A stretch of 64,000 bases of DNA from Streptomyces sp. NBC_00162 (GCF_024611995.1 NZ_CP102509.1:558001-622000); one strand, 5' to 3'; counted from the first letter of the stretch, positions 37,484-46,168 are shown. The notes: generated by a model from the letters alone, not told the origin. Made by a program: numbers and translations.

Positions 37484-37941
37484 GGTGGTCCGGGTTGAGG
37501 TTCGTCAGGACGACATGATGAAGCGCAGGGCTAGGCCGGGGGCCGTTGTCCAGTAGGTGACGCGGGCACCGTCGTCGAACGCCACCCGGCCGGGGAGGTC
37601 GAGGTTGTTGGGCTCGCTCACTTTGCTGCCGAGGTCGGGGCCCTGGAGGCTGAGGGGGATGGTGTTCGTGTCGTACGTATCCATGCCGCCGCCGTTGGCG
37701 AGCAGGGCTGCGTACGCCTTCTCACCCGGAGCGAGGGTGGCGGGCGCATCCTCGCTGTCCTTGATCACGGCGAAGGCTTCCCTGGCATAGGCGAACTTCA
37801 GGTAGGGGTAGTGGTAGACGTTGCACCTCTTGTTCCCGGTGTTGGTGACGGTGAGGAGGAGGTGCCTGACGCTCTTGCCCTCCTCGTCCTCGTTCGTGGC
37901 GGAGAACGCGAGGTCGCCTTCCGCACACGCGACAACGGCGG
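37484..37941. repeat. 458-bp inverted duplication, left arm
   Basis: Almost identical in reverse complement to 39077-39534, same length without indels; I saw about four or five mismatches (for example GTTGGG versus ATCGGC at one codon). It covers the C-terminal DUF4232 coding part and 21 bp beyond the stop. Confidence 0.9.
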
Positions 37942-38227
37942 TGGGCGCAGTGGGGGACGGCGCAGTGGGAGACGGCGCAGTCGGGGACGGCACAGTGGGG
38001 GAGGCGACGGGCGGGGCCGGGCGCCGATGGGACTCCGGGCCGCCGAGGGCCATGGTCAGGCCGAACACGAGGGCTGCGGCCACTACGGCGGTGCCGCCCG
38101 CGACGGCCGTGTGTCGGCGGCGCCGACGGGAGGCGGCCCGGCGGCGTACTTCCGCCCCCGTCGTGGGGGCGGGCCTGCCAGCGCTGTCGGCCAGCTCGCG
38201 CAGGGCGGAGGAGAGGTCATCAGCCAC
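37505..38227 (-). CDS. DUF4232 membrane protein, putative partner of the sigma factor
   Basis: I choose GTG 38227 (VADDLSSALRELADSAGRPA), 6-7 nt after AAGGAGG and overlapping the sigma stop by 8 bp, giving 240 residues. The N-terminal cytoplasmic part has VRRRAASRRRRRHTAVAGGT, then one membrane helix (AVVAAALVFGLTMALGG), a Pro/Ser/Thr linker with SPTAPSPTAPSPTAP repeats and an extracellular DUF4232 domain (CAEGDLAFSATNEDEEGKSV, FIMSS end). The topology (N-terminal cytosolic segment, one helix, outer sensor domain) and coupling to an ECF sigma gene suggest an anti-sigma or sensor role. Its DUF4232 domain is nearly identical to that of the lipoprotein at 38848-39513. Confidence 0.75.
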   Translation of the reverse strand: MADDLSSALRELADSAGRPAPTTGAEVRRRAASRRRRRHTAVAGGTAVVAAALVFGLTMALGGPESHRRPAPPVASPTVPSPTAPSPTAPSPTAPTAVVACAEGDLAFSATNEDEEGKSVRHLLLTVTNTGNKRCNVYHYPYLKFAYAREAFAVIKDSEDAPATLAPGEKAYAALLANGGGMDTYDTNTIPLSLQGPDLGSKVSEPNNLDLPGRVAFDDGARVTYWTTAPGLALRFIMSS

Positions 38228-38744
38228 GGTCATCCTCCTTCTTCTCGCTACTCCCGCCCGCCACGCCGACCTCGTTCGCCGGCAGCAGCTTGGCGAGGGC
38301 TGCACGGCCGCGGGAAAGGCGGGCCTTGACCGTACCGGTCGGGGCACCGGTCTCGGAGGCTACCTGCTCCACGCTGAGGTCACACAGGTGGTGCAGCACG
38401 ATCGCCAGGCGCTGGGGCTCCGGAAGCTGTCGCAGCGCCGCGACAAGGGCGACGTGCTCGGGGTCGGGGCCGGGGGCGTGACCGGGCAGCGGGGTGTGGC
38501 GTATCAGCTCCAGCCACCGCCGCGCCCGCCGCCAGTGGCTGACCGCGAGACGCATCGCGACGGTGCGGATCCAGGCTTCCGGGGCCTCGGTGGCAAGGAA
38601 GTCACCACGCCGGTCCCAGGCACGTATGAAGGCCTCTTGGACAACGTCCTGGGCCTGGCCGTGGTCACCGGTGAAGGAGTACACCTGGCCGACGACCCGC
38701 GGGAACGCCGACGCGTAGAACGCGTCGAACTCGTCCTCCGTCAT
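38220..38744 (-). CDS. SigE-family ECF RNA polymerase sigma factor
   Basis: The 174-residue protein starts MTEDEFDAFYASAFPRVVGQ at ATG 38744 (GGGGG-type site). Region 2 reads YSFTGDHGQAQDVVQEAFIR, AWDRRGDF, AWIRTVAMRLAVSHWRR; region 4 reads ALRQLPEPQRLAIVLHHLCD and LSVEQVASETGAPTGTVKAR, LSRGRAAL. This is a Streptomyces SigE-type ECF factor that directs polymerase to alternative promoters. The gene overlaps the DUF4232 membrane gene downstream and lies in the 1,135-bp spacer between the two arms of an inverted duplication. Confidence 0.88.
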   Translation of the reverse strand: MTEDEFDAFYASAFPRVVGQVYSFTGDHGQAQDVVQEAFIRAWDRRGDFLATEAPEAWIRTVAMRLAVSHWRRARRWLELIRHTPLPGHAPGPDPEHVALVAALRQLPEPQRLAIVLHHLCDLSVEQVASETGAPTGTVKARLSRGRAALAKLLPANEVGVAGGSSEKKEDDRG

Positions 38745-38781
38745 GCCGCCCCCATCGGTCCAAAACTTTTTCGTTCCGCAT

Positions 38782-38809
38782 GCAACCCCGTGACTTCTGG
38801 CATGCGTAC
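38782..38809 (+). promoter_or_regulatory. Candidate ECF-type promoter of the DUF4232 lipoprotein
   Basis: GCAACC at 38782-38787 and CGTAC at 38805-38809 with a 17-bp spacer fit the AAC...CGT pattern of ECF promoters, about 40 bp before the lipoprotein TTG start. If real, the adjacent sigma factor would control the lipoprotein. Confidence 0.4.
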
Positions 38810-38847
38810 AGGTCGTGTAAATCGAAGCACACCACAAGGGGGCTCCG

Positions 38848-39513
38848 TTGACCAGGGGAAACAAGGTAACCAGCAAGGCGGCGGTCGTGGCCGCTCTGGG
38901 TGCGCTGCTGCTGGCGGGCACGGCATGCGAGTCGAGCGGGGCCGATGGATCGGACGACTTCAAGCCCTCGGACCGGCCGAGCGCGACGCGCTCGCCGAAG
39001 GCGGGTGAGACGGCTTCGGCGAAGCCGGGCGGCGGTTCGGCAAACACCGGTGGCGAGGCGAGTAGCAGCAACAGCGCCGCCGTTGTCGCGTGTGCGGAAG
39101 GCGACCTCGCGTTCTCCGCCACGAACGAGGACGAGGAGGGCAAGAGCGTCAGGCACCTCCTCCTCACCGTCACCAACACCGGGAACAAGAGGTGCAACGT
39201 CTACCACTACCCCTACCTGAAGTTCGCCTATGCCAGGGAAGCCTTTGCCGTGATCAAGGACAGCGAGGATGCGCCCGCCACCCTCGCTCCGGGTGAGAAG
39301 GCGTACGCAGCCCTGCTCGCCAACGGCGGCGGCATGGATACGTACGACACGAACACCATCCCCCTCAGCCTCCAGGGCCCCGACCTCGGCAGCAAAGTGA
39401 GCGAGCCGATCAACCTCGACCTGCCCGGCCGGGTGGCGTTCGACGACGGTGCCCGCGTCACCTACTGGACAACGGCCCCCGGCCTTGCCCTGCGCTTCAT
39501 CATGTCGTCCTGA
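38848..39513 (+). CDS. DUF4232-domain lipoprotein
   Basis: TTG 38848 follows AAGGGGG by 6 nt and gives 221 residues: LTRGNKVTSKAAVVAALGAL, then the lipobox LLAGTAC with Cys about 27. A Ser/Gly/Thr linker precedes the DUF4232 domain (VVACAEGDLAFSATNEDEEG, KRCNVYHYPYLKFAYAREAF, GGGMDTYDTNTIPLSLQGPD, VTYWTTAPGLALRFIMSS). The mature protein would be lipid-anchored outside the membrane. The domain differs from that of the anti-sigma-like protein by essentially one residue (I versus N), pointing to recent gene conversion or duplication. It is divergent from the sigma operon. Confidence 0.85.
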   Translation: MTRGNKVTSKAAVVAALGALLLAGTACESSGADGSDDFKPSDRPSATRSPKAGETASAKPGGGSANTGGEASSSNSAAVVACAEGDLAFSATNEDEEGKSVRHLLLTVTNTGNKRCNVYHYPYLKFAYAREAFAVIKDSEDAPATLAPGEKAYAALLANGGGMDTYDTNTIPLSLQGPDLGSKVSEPINLDLPGRVAFDDGARVTYWTTAPGLALRFIMSS

Positions 39514-39534
39514 CGAACCTCAACCCGGACCACC
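39077..39534. repeat. 458-bp inverted duplication, right arm
   Basis: Reverse complement of 37484-37941 with only a few substitutions. The arms are separated by 1,135 bp that hold the sigma gene and the 5' halves of both DUF4232 genes. Confidence 0.9.
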
Positions 39535-40071
39535 GTGCTTCCGTGAAGGCTCCGCCTGCCGCACACTCCGAGTCCCTGTCCACGCCAGAGCAGCGGTTCC
39601 CCGTCAAGTTCATCTGTTCAGTCAGGTCACTCCTCTGGGCGCGCTGCCGCGGCAGAGTGCCGCGGGGCCTATGGGGGTAGCTCGATTGGGATGCGACGGG
39701 ATCCACTCAACAGAATCGAACGAATGAGTGAATCGCGATCGGATGCCTTACGATCGCACGTGTCGCAGTCAGGTCGGCAACCGGTCGAGCGTGATCATTG
39801 CGGTGCGGCTGCTAGCCACATTAGGGTCGTTGTGACGATCTTGGTCTGGTGAGAGCCTCTCCGTTCTAGCCTGCTGGCGAGCGCTGGTGCTTGATTTCCG
39901 TGTCCTTGCACCGGCTACCTCGGTTAGGGCTATGTTGCCGAACGCCCCAGGCGGGCTTCTGGGGAGCTGCTAGTAGGCCGGGACCGGATCTGCCGGAGGG
40001 TGGTTCCATGCTTCTGGCGCGCGAGTCAGAGCCCCTAGGGGGCACGGTTTCGGGTGAGGGCAGGTTGAGTC
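39535..40071. other. Intergenic, no gene recognised
   Basis: No convincing coding frame. TTGATT at 39892-39897 followed by TAGGGC about 28 bp later could be a promoter for the gene at 40072. A short hairpin (CGCTGCCGCGGCAG) occurs near 39642. Confidence 0.35.
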
Positions 40072-40689
40072 ATGGCGGTTGCGTCTCGAGGACCGGTCGA
40101 TGTGCTCTCGAAGTCAGTCCCGTCGGGAACGCTGATTCCGCACGAGTCGAGGTTGCAGGCCGTGAACGTGTTTGGCGCACAGGCCGTCGTCGCCTACCGA
40201 CGCGACGCTGTCGAGTGTGAGAGGCGTGCTGCTGAAGGTACGCCGCCGCTGACCCGGCCAGACGTGCTGGATCTCCTCATGGGGCTGCCTGTGGGTGAGG
40301 CCGTGCCGGTCAATACCTTGAGTTCACCCGAGCGGCGTGCGCTCAAGGCGGCGCCAAAGGGTGTGGTCGTTCAAAGCGGCGGAACCGTGACCAGGAGGGT
40401 TGTCCAGCCTCTGCGTGTTGATCTTGCCATCGTGCCCGGCAGAGGCTGGGAATCGGCAATGGAGAAGGCGGAGCTCTTCACCCCGTTCTGCGCGCGTGCG
40501 GTCCTTGTTGAGCGCCCTTTGCGCCGCAAGGATGACGCGATACTGCAGGCGGACTTCTACGGCATCGGCCTCTTGGCTCTGATCGGCAACGAGCTGGACG
40601 TCCTGGTTCCTCCGCGGCCTTTCGTGAAGCGCCGCCACACCGTGGCTGGCTGGAAATTCCTCGAAGACCTGTACGCCCAGCTGGCTTAG
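40072..40689 (+). CDS. Unknown protein facing the TGT-like operon
   Basis: The product has 205 residues, starting MAVASRGPVDVLSKSVPSGT. Visible features: LLMGLPVGEAVPVNTLSSPE (possible winged helix), KGVVVQSGGTVTRRVVQPLR, then a compact alpha/beta part FTPFCARAVLVERPLRRKDD, AILQADFYGIGLLALIGNEL and VPPRPFVKRRHTVAGWKFLE. No signal or membrane helix. I do not recognise the family. It converges with the TGT-like gene with a 53-bp gap and a short hairpin between. Its island position suggests a conflict-related role, not shown. Confidence 0.55.
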   Translation: MAVASRGPVDVLSKSVPSGTLIPHESRLQAVNVFGAQAVVAYRRDAVECERRAAEGTPPLTRPDVLDLLMGLPVGEAVPVNTLSSPERRALKAAPKGVVVQSGGTVTRRVVQPLRVDLAIVPGRGWESAMEKAELFTPFCARAVLVERPLRRKDDAILQADFYGIGLLALIGNELDVLVPPRPFVKRRHTVAGWKFLEDLYAQLA

Positions 40690-40690
40690 T

Positions 40691-40705
40691 GAGGCGCGGC
40701 GCCTC
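40691..40705. terminator. Short GC hairpin between convergent genes
   Basis: GAGGCGC-G-GCGCCTC directly after the stop at 40689, serving the convergent pair 40072-40689 and 40743-41894. Only a one-base centre separates the arms, so the real loop would open the inner pairs. Confidence 0.4.
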
Positions 40706-40742
40706 CGTGGCACGCCTCTAACATGTGGTCGGAGAGACCGCG

Positions 40743-41894
40743 CTAAGAAGCAGGCAGCGTCGCCCAAGCCGCCAGGGGCGGCGGCGGCTGGAAGCCCCTC
40801 TTCACTGAGAGCCCGATTCGCTGGTTCTCGAGCGGGTAGCGGTTGATGGCAGCGGCACACTTCTCCTGCCACCACGACTTCCGCTTGGGCCCCGATTCAT
40901 AGCCAGCCAACTCGCCTACCCACGTGCTCCAGGTGAGGATGTTGTGGTCCTCGGCTTCGACGCGTGTCTCGCTGTCGGTCTTGAAGAAGCGGTCGAGTCC
41001 ACGCCCGTTGCAGACCTCGCAGAGGCAGGTCGCCGGCTCGGCGTTTGCGTAGCGGTTCGCGAGCGATTCGGCACCCTTGAAGCACATGAGCTCCGGCATC
41101 AAAACGCTCGGGTACACCGGGCCGTTCGGCTTGCTGACCTTCGCTCGCTCGCCGGGCGCCACGCTGTGTCGCACAGAGCTTGAGACACCGATACCAGCAC
41201 AGAGGGCGCCGTGGGCCATCGCGTCGAGGGCCGCCAAGTCCGTCCGCAGCAGCATCATGTCCTCGACCTCGGAGATGACGCGGCGGAGGTTCGCAGGGAT
41301 GACCTTGGCGTGCTGCAGCGGATCGAACTGGCCGACCAATACCAGGGCTTTGGGCTGGTTGATGCGCTGGCAAGCGGCGATGAGCTGGCCGACGCGTTCG
41401 TTGCCGAGCCAGGTGACATCGACGGGCAGGGTCACGACGGTGTCAACGCGCTCGATGCCTTGCGCTGCGCGGATCACCGCTTTCAGCGGCTTGGAGGCTC
41501 CGGGTGCGATGTAACCCGTAGGCGTCAGGGCGGCGCTAGCCCCTGCGGCCTTCTGGAGGCCGAGCGCGTCGTCGAGGGTCGTGAAGATCAGGTCGTGAGG
41601 CAGGAGGAACGGCTCGTCCTCGGTCGCCGTATAGGTTGTGTACGGGGCGCTGTCGATCAGCATGGTGCCGGTGAAGCCAGCCTCGGTGCGGAGCTTGAAC
41701 GCGCGGGTTCCGGCGTTGTCTCCAGTCATCACTACGCCACCGAGGTCGGTGTCGATTGCCTCGCGCTGGCGCGGAATGAAGCGTGATTGCTCGTGCAGCA
41801 ACACACGCCCCGCCAGGATCGGGGTGGCAGGGATGCTGGCATCGAGTACCCGCAGAGCAGGCGGGCGCTGTCCGAAGGGTGCGGGGTTGCTCAA
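40743..41894 (-). CDS. TGT-like (queuine/archaeosine transglycosylase-related) protein
   Basis: A 383-residue protein from TTG 41894 (AGGTGA upstream). It has LLPHDLIFTTLDDALGLQKA, VTLPVDVTWLGNERVGQLIA, ALVLVGQFDPLQHAKVIPAN and GALCAGIGVSSSVRHS, a TIM-barrel-like alternation, then a zinc motif CLCEVC with Cys 290, 292, 295 and His 317, spaced C-x-C-x2-C-x21-H. Bacterial Tgt has C-x-C-x2-C-x25-H at the same relative position. No NTPase motif. The start overlaps the end of the XRE-ImmA gene (10 bp apart), so they form an operon. Relatives of Tgt outside the tRNA pathway (DpdA) modify DNA; that link is inference. Confidence 0.45.
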   Translation of the reverse strand: MSNPAPFGQRPPALRVLDASIPATPILAGRVLLHEQSRFIPRQREAIDTDLGGVVMTGDNAGTRAFKLRTEAGFTGTMLIDSAPYTTYTATEDEPFLLPHDLIFTTLDDALGLQKAAGASAALTPTGYIAPGASKPLKAVIRAAQGIERVDTVVTLPVDVTWLGNERVGQLIAACQRINQPKALVLVGQFDPLQHAKVIPANLRRVISEVEDMMLLRTDLAALDAMAHGALCAGIGVSSSVRHSVAPGERAKVSKPNGPVYPSVLMPELMCFKGAESLANRYANAEPATCLCEVCNGRGLDRFFKTDSETRVEAEDHNILTWSTWVGELAGYESGPKRKSWWQEKCAAAINRYPLENQRIGLSVKRGFQPPPPLAAWATLPAS

Positions 41895-41903
41895 GAGGTC
41901 ACC

Positions 41904-43012
41904 TCACAGGTGGGCCGGAGTCACAACGGCCCCGGACGAAGAGGAAGCGCACAAGTAGATCTCGTGGAACTCCTCGTGACCCAGGCCAGCCAGATGGGCC
42001 GCATTGGTCAGGTCGAGGTGGTGCTGTTGCTCAAGCCGGGTTACGACCCGAGCGATGTGGCGCGGGGTCTCGCGCTGAACGGTGACGGGCTCGACGGTTC
42101 GGTAGCCGAGCGCCGACATCTCGACCATGAGGTTGCGGTACTGCCACTCGCTGACGACCCCGAGGAGAGCGCTCGCCTGATGAGCGCTGCCATCGAGACG
42201 CCCCACCTGGTCTTGAGCTCCATGAGTCGCTGCAAGTCAACGCCCGGCTTGAGCTCGGGGAAGATCGCGTCGTGAGGCATGAGGAACTCGGCCGCGAAGC
42301 GGTCGGCCTGCTGTTCCTGAAGGCGCCCTTCCCCGGGTTCGGTGTGCATCACGACATGCCCTAGCTCGTGCGCCAGGCTGAAGCGGAAGCGGTCACCTGG
42401 CGCGGTCGAGTTGAGTAGGAAAAGCGGTGGGCTACCGGCCTGCCACTGGCTGACGGCGTCCAGATCCGCTGTTCCCAAGTCCCGGATGACCACCGACGCG
42501 CCGGCGCCCTCTATCACCGACACGAGGTCGTCGATGGGCCCGCGGCCGATGCCCCACTCTTCACGCAGTGCGGCAGCCGCATCCTCGGGGGTATCCAGGT
42601 CGTCGATGTCGATATGCCGGAAGCGGTGGTTGCCGAGGTCGGTCAGCGGCGCTGTGAGTGACTCGACTTGCAGGCGGGTCAACATCAGTGTCGCGTGGAT
42701 GCGGCGGAGGCTCGTGGCCCCCATCGAGGCGCGCTTCCGGTGGTGGACCAAGCCAACGCCTACGCCGTGAGTGTCAGTGGTGCGGCATAGCATTTCAGGT
42801 GTGTATCCGAGAGCTTCTGCGTACAGGGCGAGGCGATCGTCCTTCACCTGTAGGCGGCCGGCTTCGGCTCGGCTCACATAGCCCTGGGAGACCCGGCTGG
42901 CACCGTCAAGCCGCGACATCGCGACTGCGAGGTCTGCTTGCGTCATCCCTCGGGATTCGCGAGCCAGCGCAAGCATGGCGGGTACGGCTACCAGGTCCTC
43001 GTGAGCTTCCAT
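41904..43012 (-). pseudogene. XRE-HTH plus ImmA/IrrE metallopeptidase, one frameshift
   Basis: ATG 43012 follows GGGAGGG. The N-terminal XRE domain reads LALARESRGMTQADLAVAMS, VSQGYVSRAEAGRLQV; the peptidase domain has FSLAHELGHVVMHTEPGEGR (HExxH, His 215, Glu 216, His 219) and EQQADRFAAEFLMP (third ligand Glu). At about 42165-42175 one C seems missing: the expected C-terminus (LGVVSEWQYRNLMVEMSALG, YRTVEPVTVQRETPRHIARV) is in the next frame and ends at 41904. ImmA/IrrE proteins cleave repressors in mobile elements or stress circuits. The next gene is the TGT-like one. The loss affects only the last about 95 residues, so the peptidase could still work. Confidence 0.75.
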
Positions 43013-43044
43013 CGGCTACCCTCCCATCCTCAGGCTGTTCGCCA

Positions 43045-43050
43045 AGTATA
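43045..43050 (-). promoter_or_regulatory. Candidate -10 box of the ImmA-TGT operon
   Basis: TATACT on the minus strand, about 33 bp upstream of the ImmA start and about 20 bp before its ribosome site. No clear -35 box was seen. The remaining 43051-43361 holds no gene except the possible longer 5' end of the helicase frame. Confidence 0.4.
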
Positions 43051-43361
43051 CACACGATCATTCCTCGCTCTAGTGCTCCAAAATATTCCGAACTCAATCC
43101 GACGTGTGAGTGCCTGACGCGGCGCCAGAGTGATGGCGGCTCGTCTCGACAGCGCAGGAGGTTGTGTTGCCGACCGGCCGACGGGTGCTGTGCACCCACT
43201 GGGGCAGGGTCTGCTCCGGCTGCCCTCCTGCGGCCCGTGGCGCCCAGGCGGATGGGAGATCTACAAGCTCCTCATGCGCAAGCCGTGCGAACTGCTATGA
43301 ATGGGCCGCGGTGAAGCGGGAGTCTGATCTCCCGACAAGAGTCATGGGGCGGAGGGGCGGC

Positions 43362-45407
43362 GTGGCATTCAAGCGAGGGCAGACGGACTCGGTTGGTGTT
43401 CCGAGCGATCCGGAGCAGTTGTACCGGCTGCTGGCACGGGGGAACCGTGGGCCGGCGTCTGTCTGGGGGCACCAGTCGAAGGTCATGGAGTACTGGCACA
43501 AGGAGTTCCGCGACAAAAGTGACGTCGCACTTGAGCTACCGACCGGTGCGGGCAAGACCCTAGTCGGCGGTCTGATCGCCGAGTATCTGCGACGGGCGGA
43601 CGGGCGACGAGTCGCATACCTGTGCCCCACGCGGCAGCTCGCTGTGCAGACGGCCCGGAAGCTGGACGACTACGGTATCCCGCCGTCGCTTCTCATCGGC
43701 CAGTCGAAGGACTGGGACCAAGTCGACCTCACGCGCTTTCAGGCCGGGGGCTCGATCGCCGTCAGTACGTACAGCCACGTCTTCAACGCGCGGCCGAGGA
43801 TCGATGCAGCCGATGTCCTGATCCTTGACGATGCCCATGCGGCCGAGGGCTACGTCGCCAAGCCCTGGAGCCTGCGGATCCGCCGACGCTCCCACGAGAG
43901 TGCGTACAAGGATGTGCTCGCCGCCCTGAGCTCCGCCCTGGACCCCCTCCTGCTACCGCACCTGCGGTCCGAGAATCCCGGGGACCAGTACCGCACGGGG
44001 ATCTACCTCGCCTCTCCCGCGGCCGTTGCTGCCCAGGCCAACCACGTGGAGTCGGTCATCCGAGACGCTGTTGCTCACCGCAAGGTCAGCGACGACGCCA
44101 TGTACGCCTGGAAGTTTCTCGAGACCCACGTGGCCGACTGCATGACGTACGTGTCGTACCGCGAGATCCTCATCCGCCCACTCATCGCCCCTACCTTCCA
44201 GCACGAGGCATTCAACAGTCCGCAGCAGCGCATCTACATGAGCGCCACATTGGGGGCCGGCGGAGAGCTCGAGCGCGCATTCGGGCGGCCTAGGATCCAT
44301 CGCATTCCTGTGCCCGCAGGGTGGGACAAGGAAGGCACCGGGCGGAGGTTCTTCGTCTTCCCGGAGATCGCCCAGGACCTGGCCTCGGATCCGAAGGCAG
44401 TCGCGCCGTTCGTTCGGCGAGTCATCGAGCAGGCGGGACGTGCAGTCGTACTGACCCCCGAGACCCGAGTGGCCGACAAGTTCCGCGAGCACTACCTGCC
44501 GGAGAACTATCGCACCTTCACCGCACAGCAGGTCGAGGACGATCTCGCTGCCTTCACCTCACAGCCTGCAGCCGCACTGGTTCTGACGAACCGCTACGAC
44601 GGAGTAGACCTCCCGGACGACGACTGCCGACTGGTGGTGTTCACTGGTCTGCCGGCCAAGGGGGACCTTCAGGAGCGCTTCCTCCAAGAGACCCTCGGCG
44701 CCGACGAAGTGCTCCGCGAACGCATCCGTGCGCGCATCCAGCAGGGTGCTGGCCGGGCGACACGCAACCTTCGCGATCACGCTACCGTTCTGGTTCTCGG
44801 CCGCAGCCTGACGTCCTATCTGGCCCGCAGGGACATTCAGGCATCGATGCACCCCGAAATCCACGCTGAGCTGGAAGTCGGAGTCGATGCATCACTCGGC
44901 CAGTCCTCGGACGACGTGTGGGGCAACCTGGCGATCTTCAACGACCAGGGCCCTGACTGGCAGGGAGTCGAGGAGGACATCGTCCGAAATCGGGAAACCT
45001 ATGACCGGCAGGACGGGCCTGGTGCCGCAGCGCTCCAGAAAGCCGTCCGTAGCGAGGTCGCGGCTGCCAACGCGCTCTGGTCCAAGGACCACCAGTTCGC
45101 ACTCGCCTCGATCAAGAGCGTGACCGACCAACTGCGCAATGCTCAAACGCCGAAGCGGTACAGCTCGCTGTGGAGCTACCTTGGTTTCTGCGTGGCCCAT
45201 CGTCTGGCCGAGGCCACCGGAGAGACGCAGTTCCAGCAAGCCGCAGCCAGCTATTTCAGCGAAGCGCGACGGAACAGCCTTGGCACAACGTGGTTTGATC
45301 GCGTTGCCCCAGTCGCCGCCCCTCTCGGCCGCGGTGGAAGAGCTCGATCCGACGGACGAAGCAGCCATGAACACCATCCTGGCTGCGAAGGACCTGTGGA
45401 GCCCTGA
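43362..45407 (+). CDS. DEAD/DEAH-type (Rad3/XPD-DinG-like) helicase
   Basis: GTG 43362 (VAFKRGQTDSVGVPSDPEQL) follows GGAGGGG and is preferred over the upstream open frame to 43164. Motifs: Q-like WGHQSKVMEYW, Walker A LELPTGAGKTLVGG, Ia YLCPTRQLAVQTA, Walker B VLILDDAHAAEGYVAKPW (DDAH), III IYMSATLGAG, V VLTNRYDGVDLPDDDCRLVV and VI RIQQGAGRATRNLRDHA. DDAH, RYDGxDLP and QGxGRxxR fit superfamily-2 helicases of the Rad3/DinG branch. The last about 36 codons (PLGRGGRARSDGRSSHEHHP) are atypical; a one-base shift near 45298 continues into the nuclease domain of the next feature. DNA or RNA unwinding in a defence or repair role is inferred. Confidence 0.8.
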   Translation: MAFKRGQTDSVGVPSDPEQLYRLLARGNRGPASVWGHQSKVMEYWHKEFRDKSDVALELPTGAGKTLVGGLIAEYLRRADGRRVAYLCPTRQLAVQTARKLDDYGIPPSLLIGQSKDWDQVDLTRFQAGGSIAVSTYSHVFNARPRIDAADVLILDDAHAAEGYVAKPWSLRIRRRSHESAYKDVLAALSSALDPLLLPHLRSENPGDQYRTGIYLASPAAVAAQANHVESVIRDAVAHRKVSDDAMYAWKFLETHVADCMTYVSYREILIRPLIAPTFQHEAFNSPQQRIYMSATLGAGGELERAFGRPRIHRIPVPAGWDKEGTGRRFFVFPEIAQDLASDPKAVAPFVRRVIEQAGRAVVLTPETRVADKFREHYLPENYRTFTAQQVEDDLAAFTSQPAAALVLTNRYDGVDLPDDDCRLVVFTGLPAKGDLQERFLQETLGADEVLRERIRARIQQGAGRATRNLRDHATVLVLGRSLTSYLARRDIQASMHPEIHAELEVGVDASLGQSSDDVWGNLAIFNDQGPDWQGVEEDIVRNRETYDRQDGPGAAALQKAVRSEVAAANALWSKDHQFALASIKSVTDQLRNAQTPKRYSSLWSYLGFCVAHRLAEATGETQFQQAAASYFSEARRNSLGTTWFDRVAPVAAPLGRGGRARSDGRSSHEHHPGCEGPVEP

Positions 45408-45975
45408 AGCCTTCCAAGCGGCACTTTCGACCAGGGCGGGACTCCAGCAGACGGATCCCGACCCGTACGAGGACGGCCTGGTCCACCTCGGACGCCTTGC
45501 TGGCGCCAGTAAGAGCTATGGAGATCCTCGGGACGGCAGCGCCGCCAAGCCGGATGCCGTGTGGGTCTTTTACAGTGCCCGGTGGATCATCTGGGAAGCG
45601 AAGAACCAAGCAACGGAAACCGGCGAGATCGGTGCCGACCAGGCTCGGCAAGCTGGCGGCCACCGACGAACCACGGAGAAGGCGGAAGGCGCTGTGGCAC
45701 CAGGAGACTCCATCTGTGTCCTGGCGTCCCCCAAGAAGAAGGTGAACGACGGCGCGTACAACGTTGCCGAAGAGAACCTCTACTGGGTACGGCCGCCTCA
45801 AGTTCTCGCACTGTTCGACACGCTCACGCGTGCCTGGCAGGACGCACGGGCTCGTGGCCTAGAAACGATGAGCCTTACCGAACTAGCGGCGGTGTTCCGG
45901 GAGCACCAGGCGCTGCCCTCCCAGTGGCTTCCCACCCTTCGACAACATCCTCTCTGGCGTACGCCGGAAGAGTAG
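45367..45975 (+). CDS. PD-(D/E)XK nuclease-like domain, probably the C-terminus of the helicase
   Basis: From ATG 45367 the frame gives MNTILAAKDLWSPEAFQAAL, VHLGRLAGASKSYGDPRDGS, AAKPDAVWVFYSARWIIWEA, KNQATETGEIGADQARQAGG. PD-x10-14-E-x-K (PDAVW...IIWEAKNQ) is the catalytic signature, followed by a helix with Gln as in restriction-endonuclease-like folds. The end (WRPPQVLALFDTLTRAW-like) is helical. In the same frame the protein-like sequence starts earlier (LPQSPPLSAAVEELDPTDEA, about 45300), overlapping the helicase end, and no ribosome site precedes 45367. I infer a single helicase-nuclease polypeptide separated by a frameshift, or a programmed shift. Confidence 0.65.
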   Translation: MNTILAAKDLWSPEAFQAALSTRAGLQQTDPDPYEDGLVHLGRLAGASKSYGDPRDGSAAKPDAVWVFYSARWIIWEAKNQATETGEIGADQARQAGGHRRTTEKAEGAVAPGDSICVLASPKKKVNDGAYNVAEENLYWVRPPQVLALFDTLTRAWQDARARGLETMSLTELAAVFREHQALPSQWLPTLRQHPLWRTPEE

Positions 45976-46168
45976 TCACAGCGCGTTCCGCGAGTTGGTC
46001 GATGTCCAATGCCGCATCGGGCATCGAACACGGCAGGGGTGCCGACTCGTACAGCACTGAGCGACAGGCGCGACAGTCGTCAGGGTCTCCCGACCATCAC
46101 GGCCATTACAGCGTGGCAATCGGGAGCTCTGGCACATGGCGGGGCGGGGTTGGTGCCGGCGATGCCGT

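Noticed and set aside
40743..41894. Calling the TGT-like gene a true tgt
   Set aside because: The zinc spacing is shorter than in bacterial Tgt, and I could not place the catalytic Asp residues with confidence.
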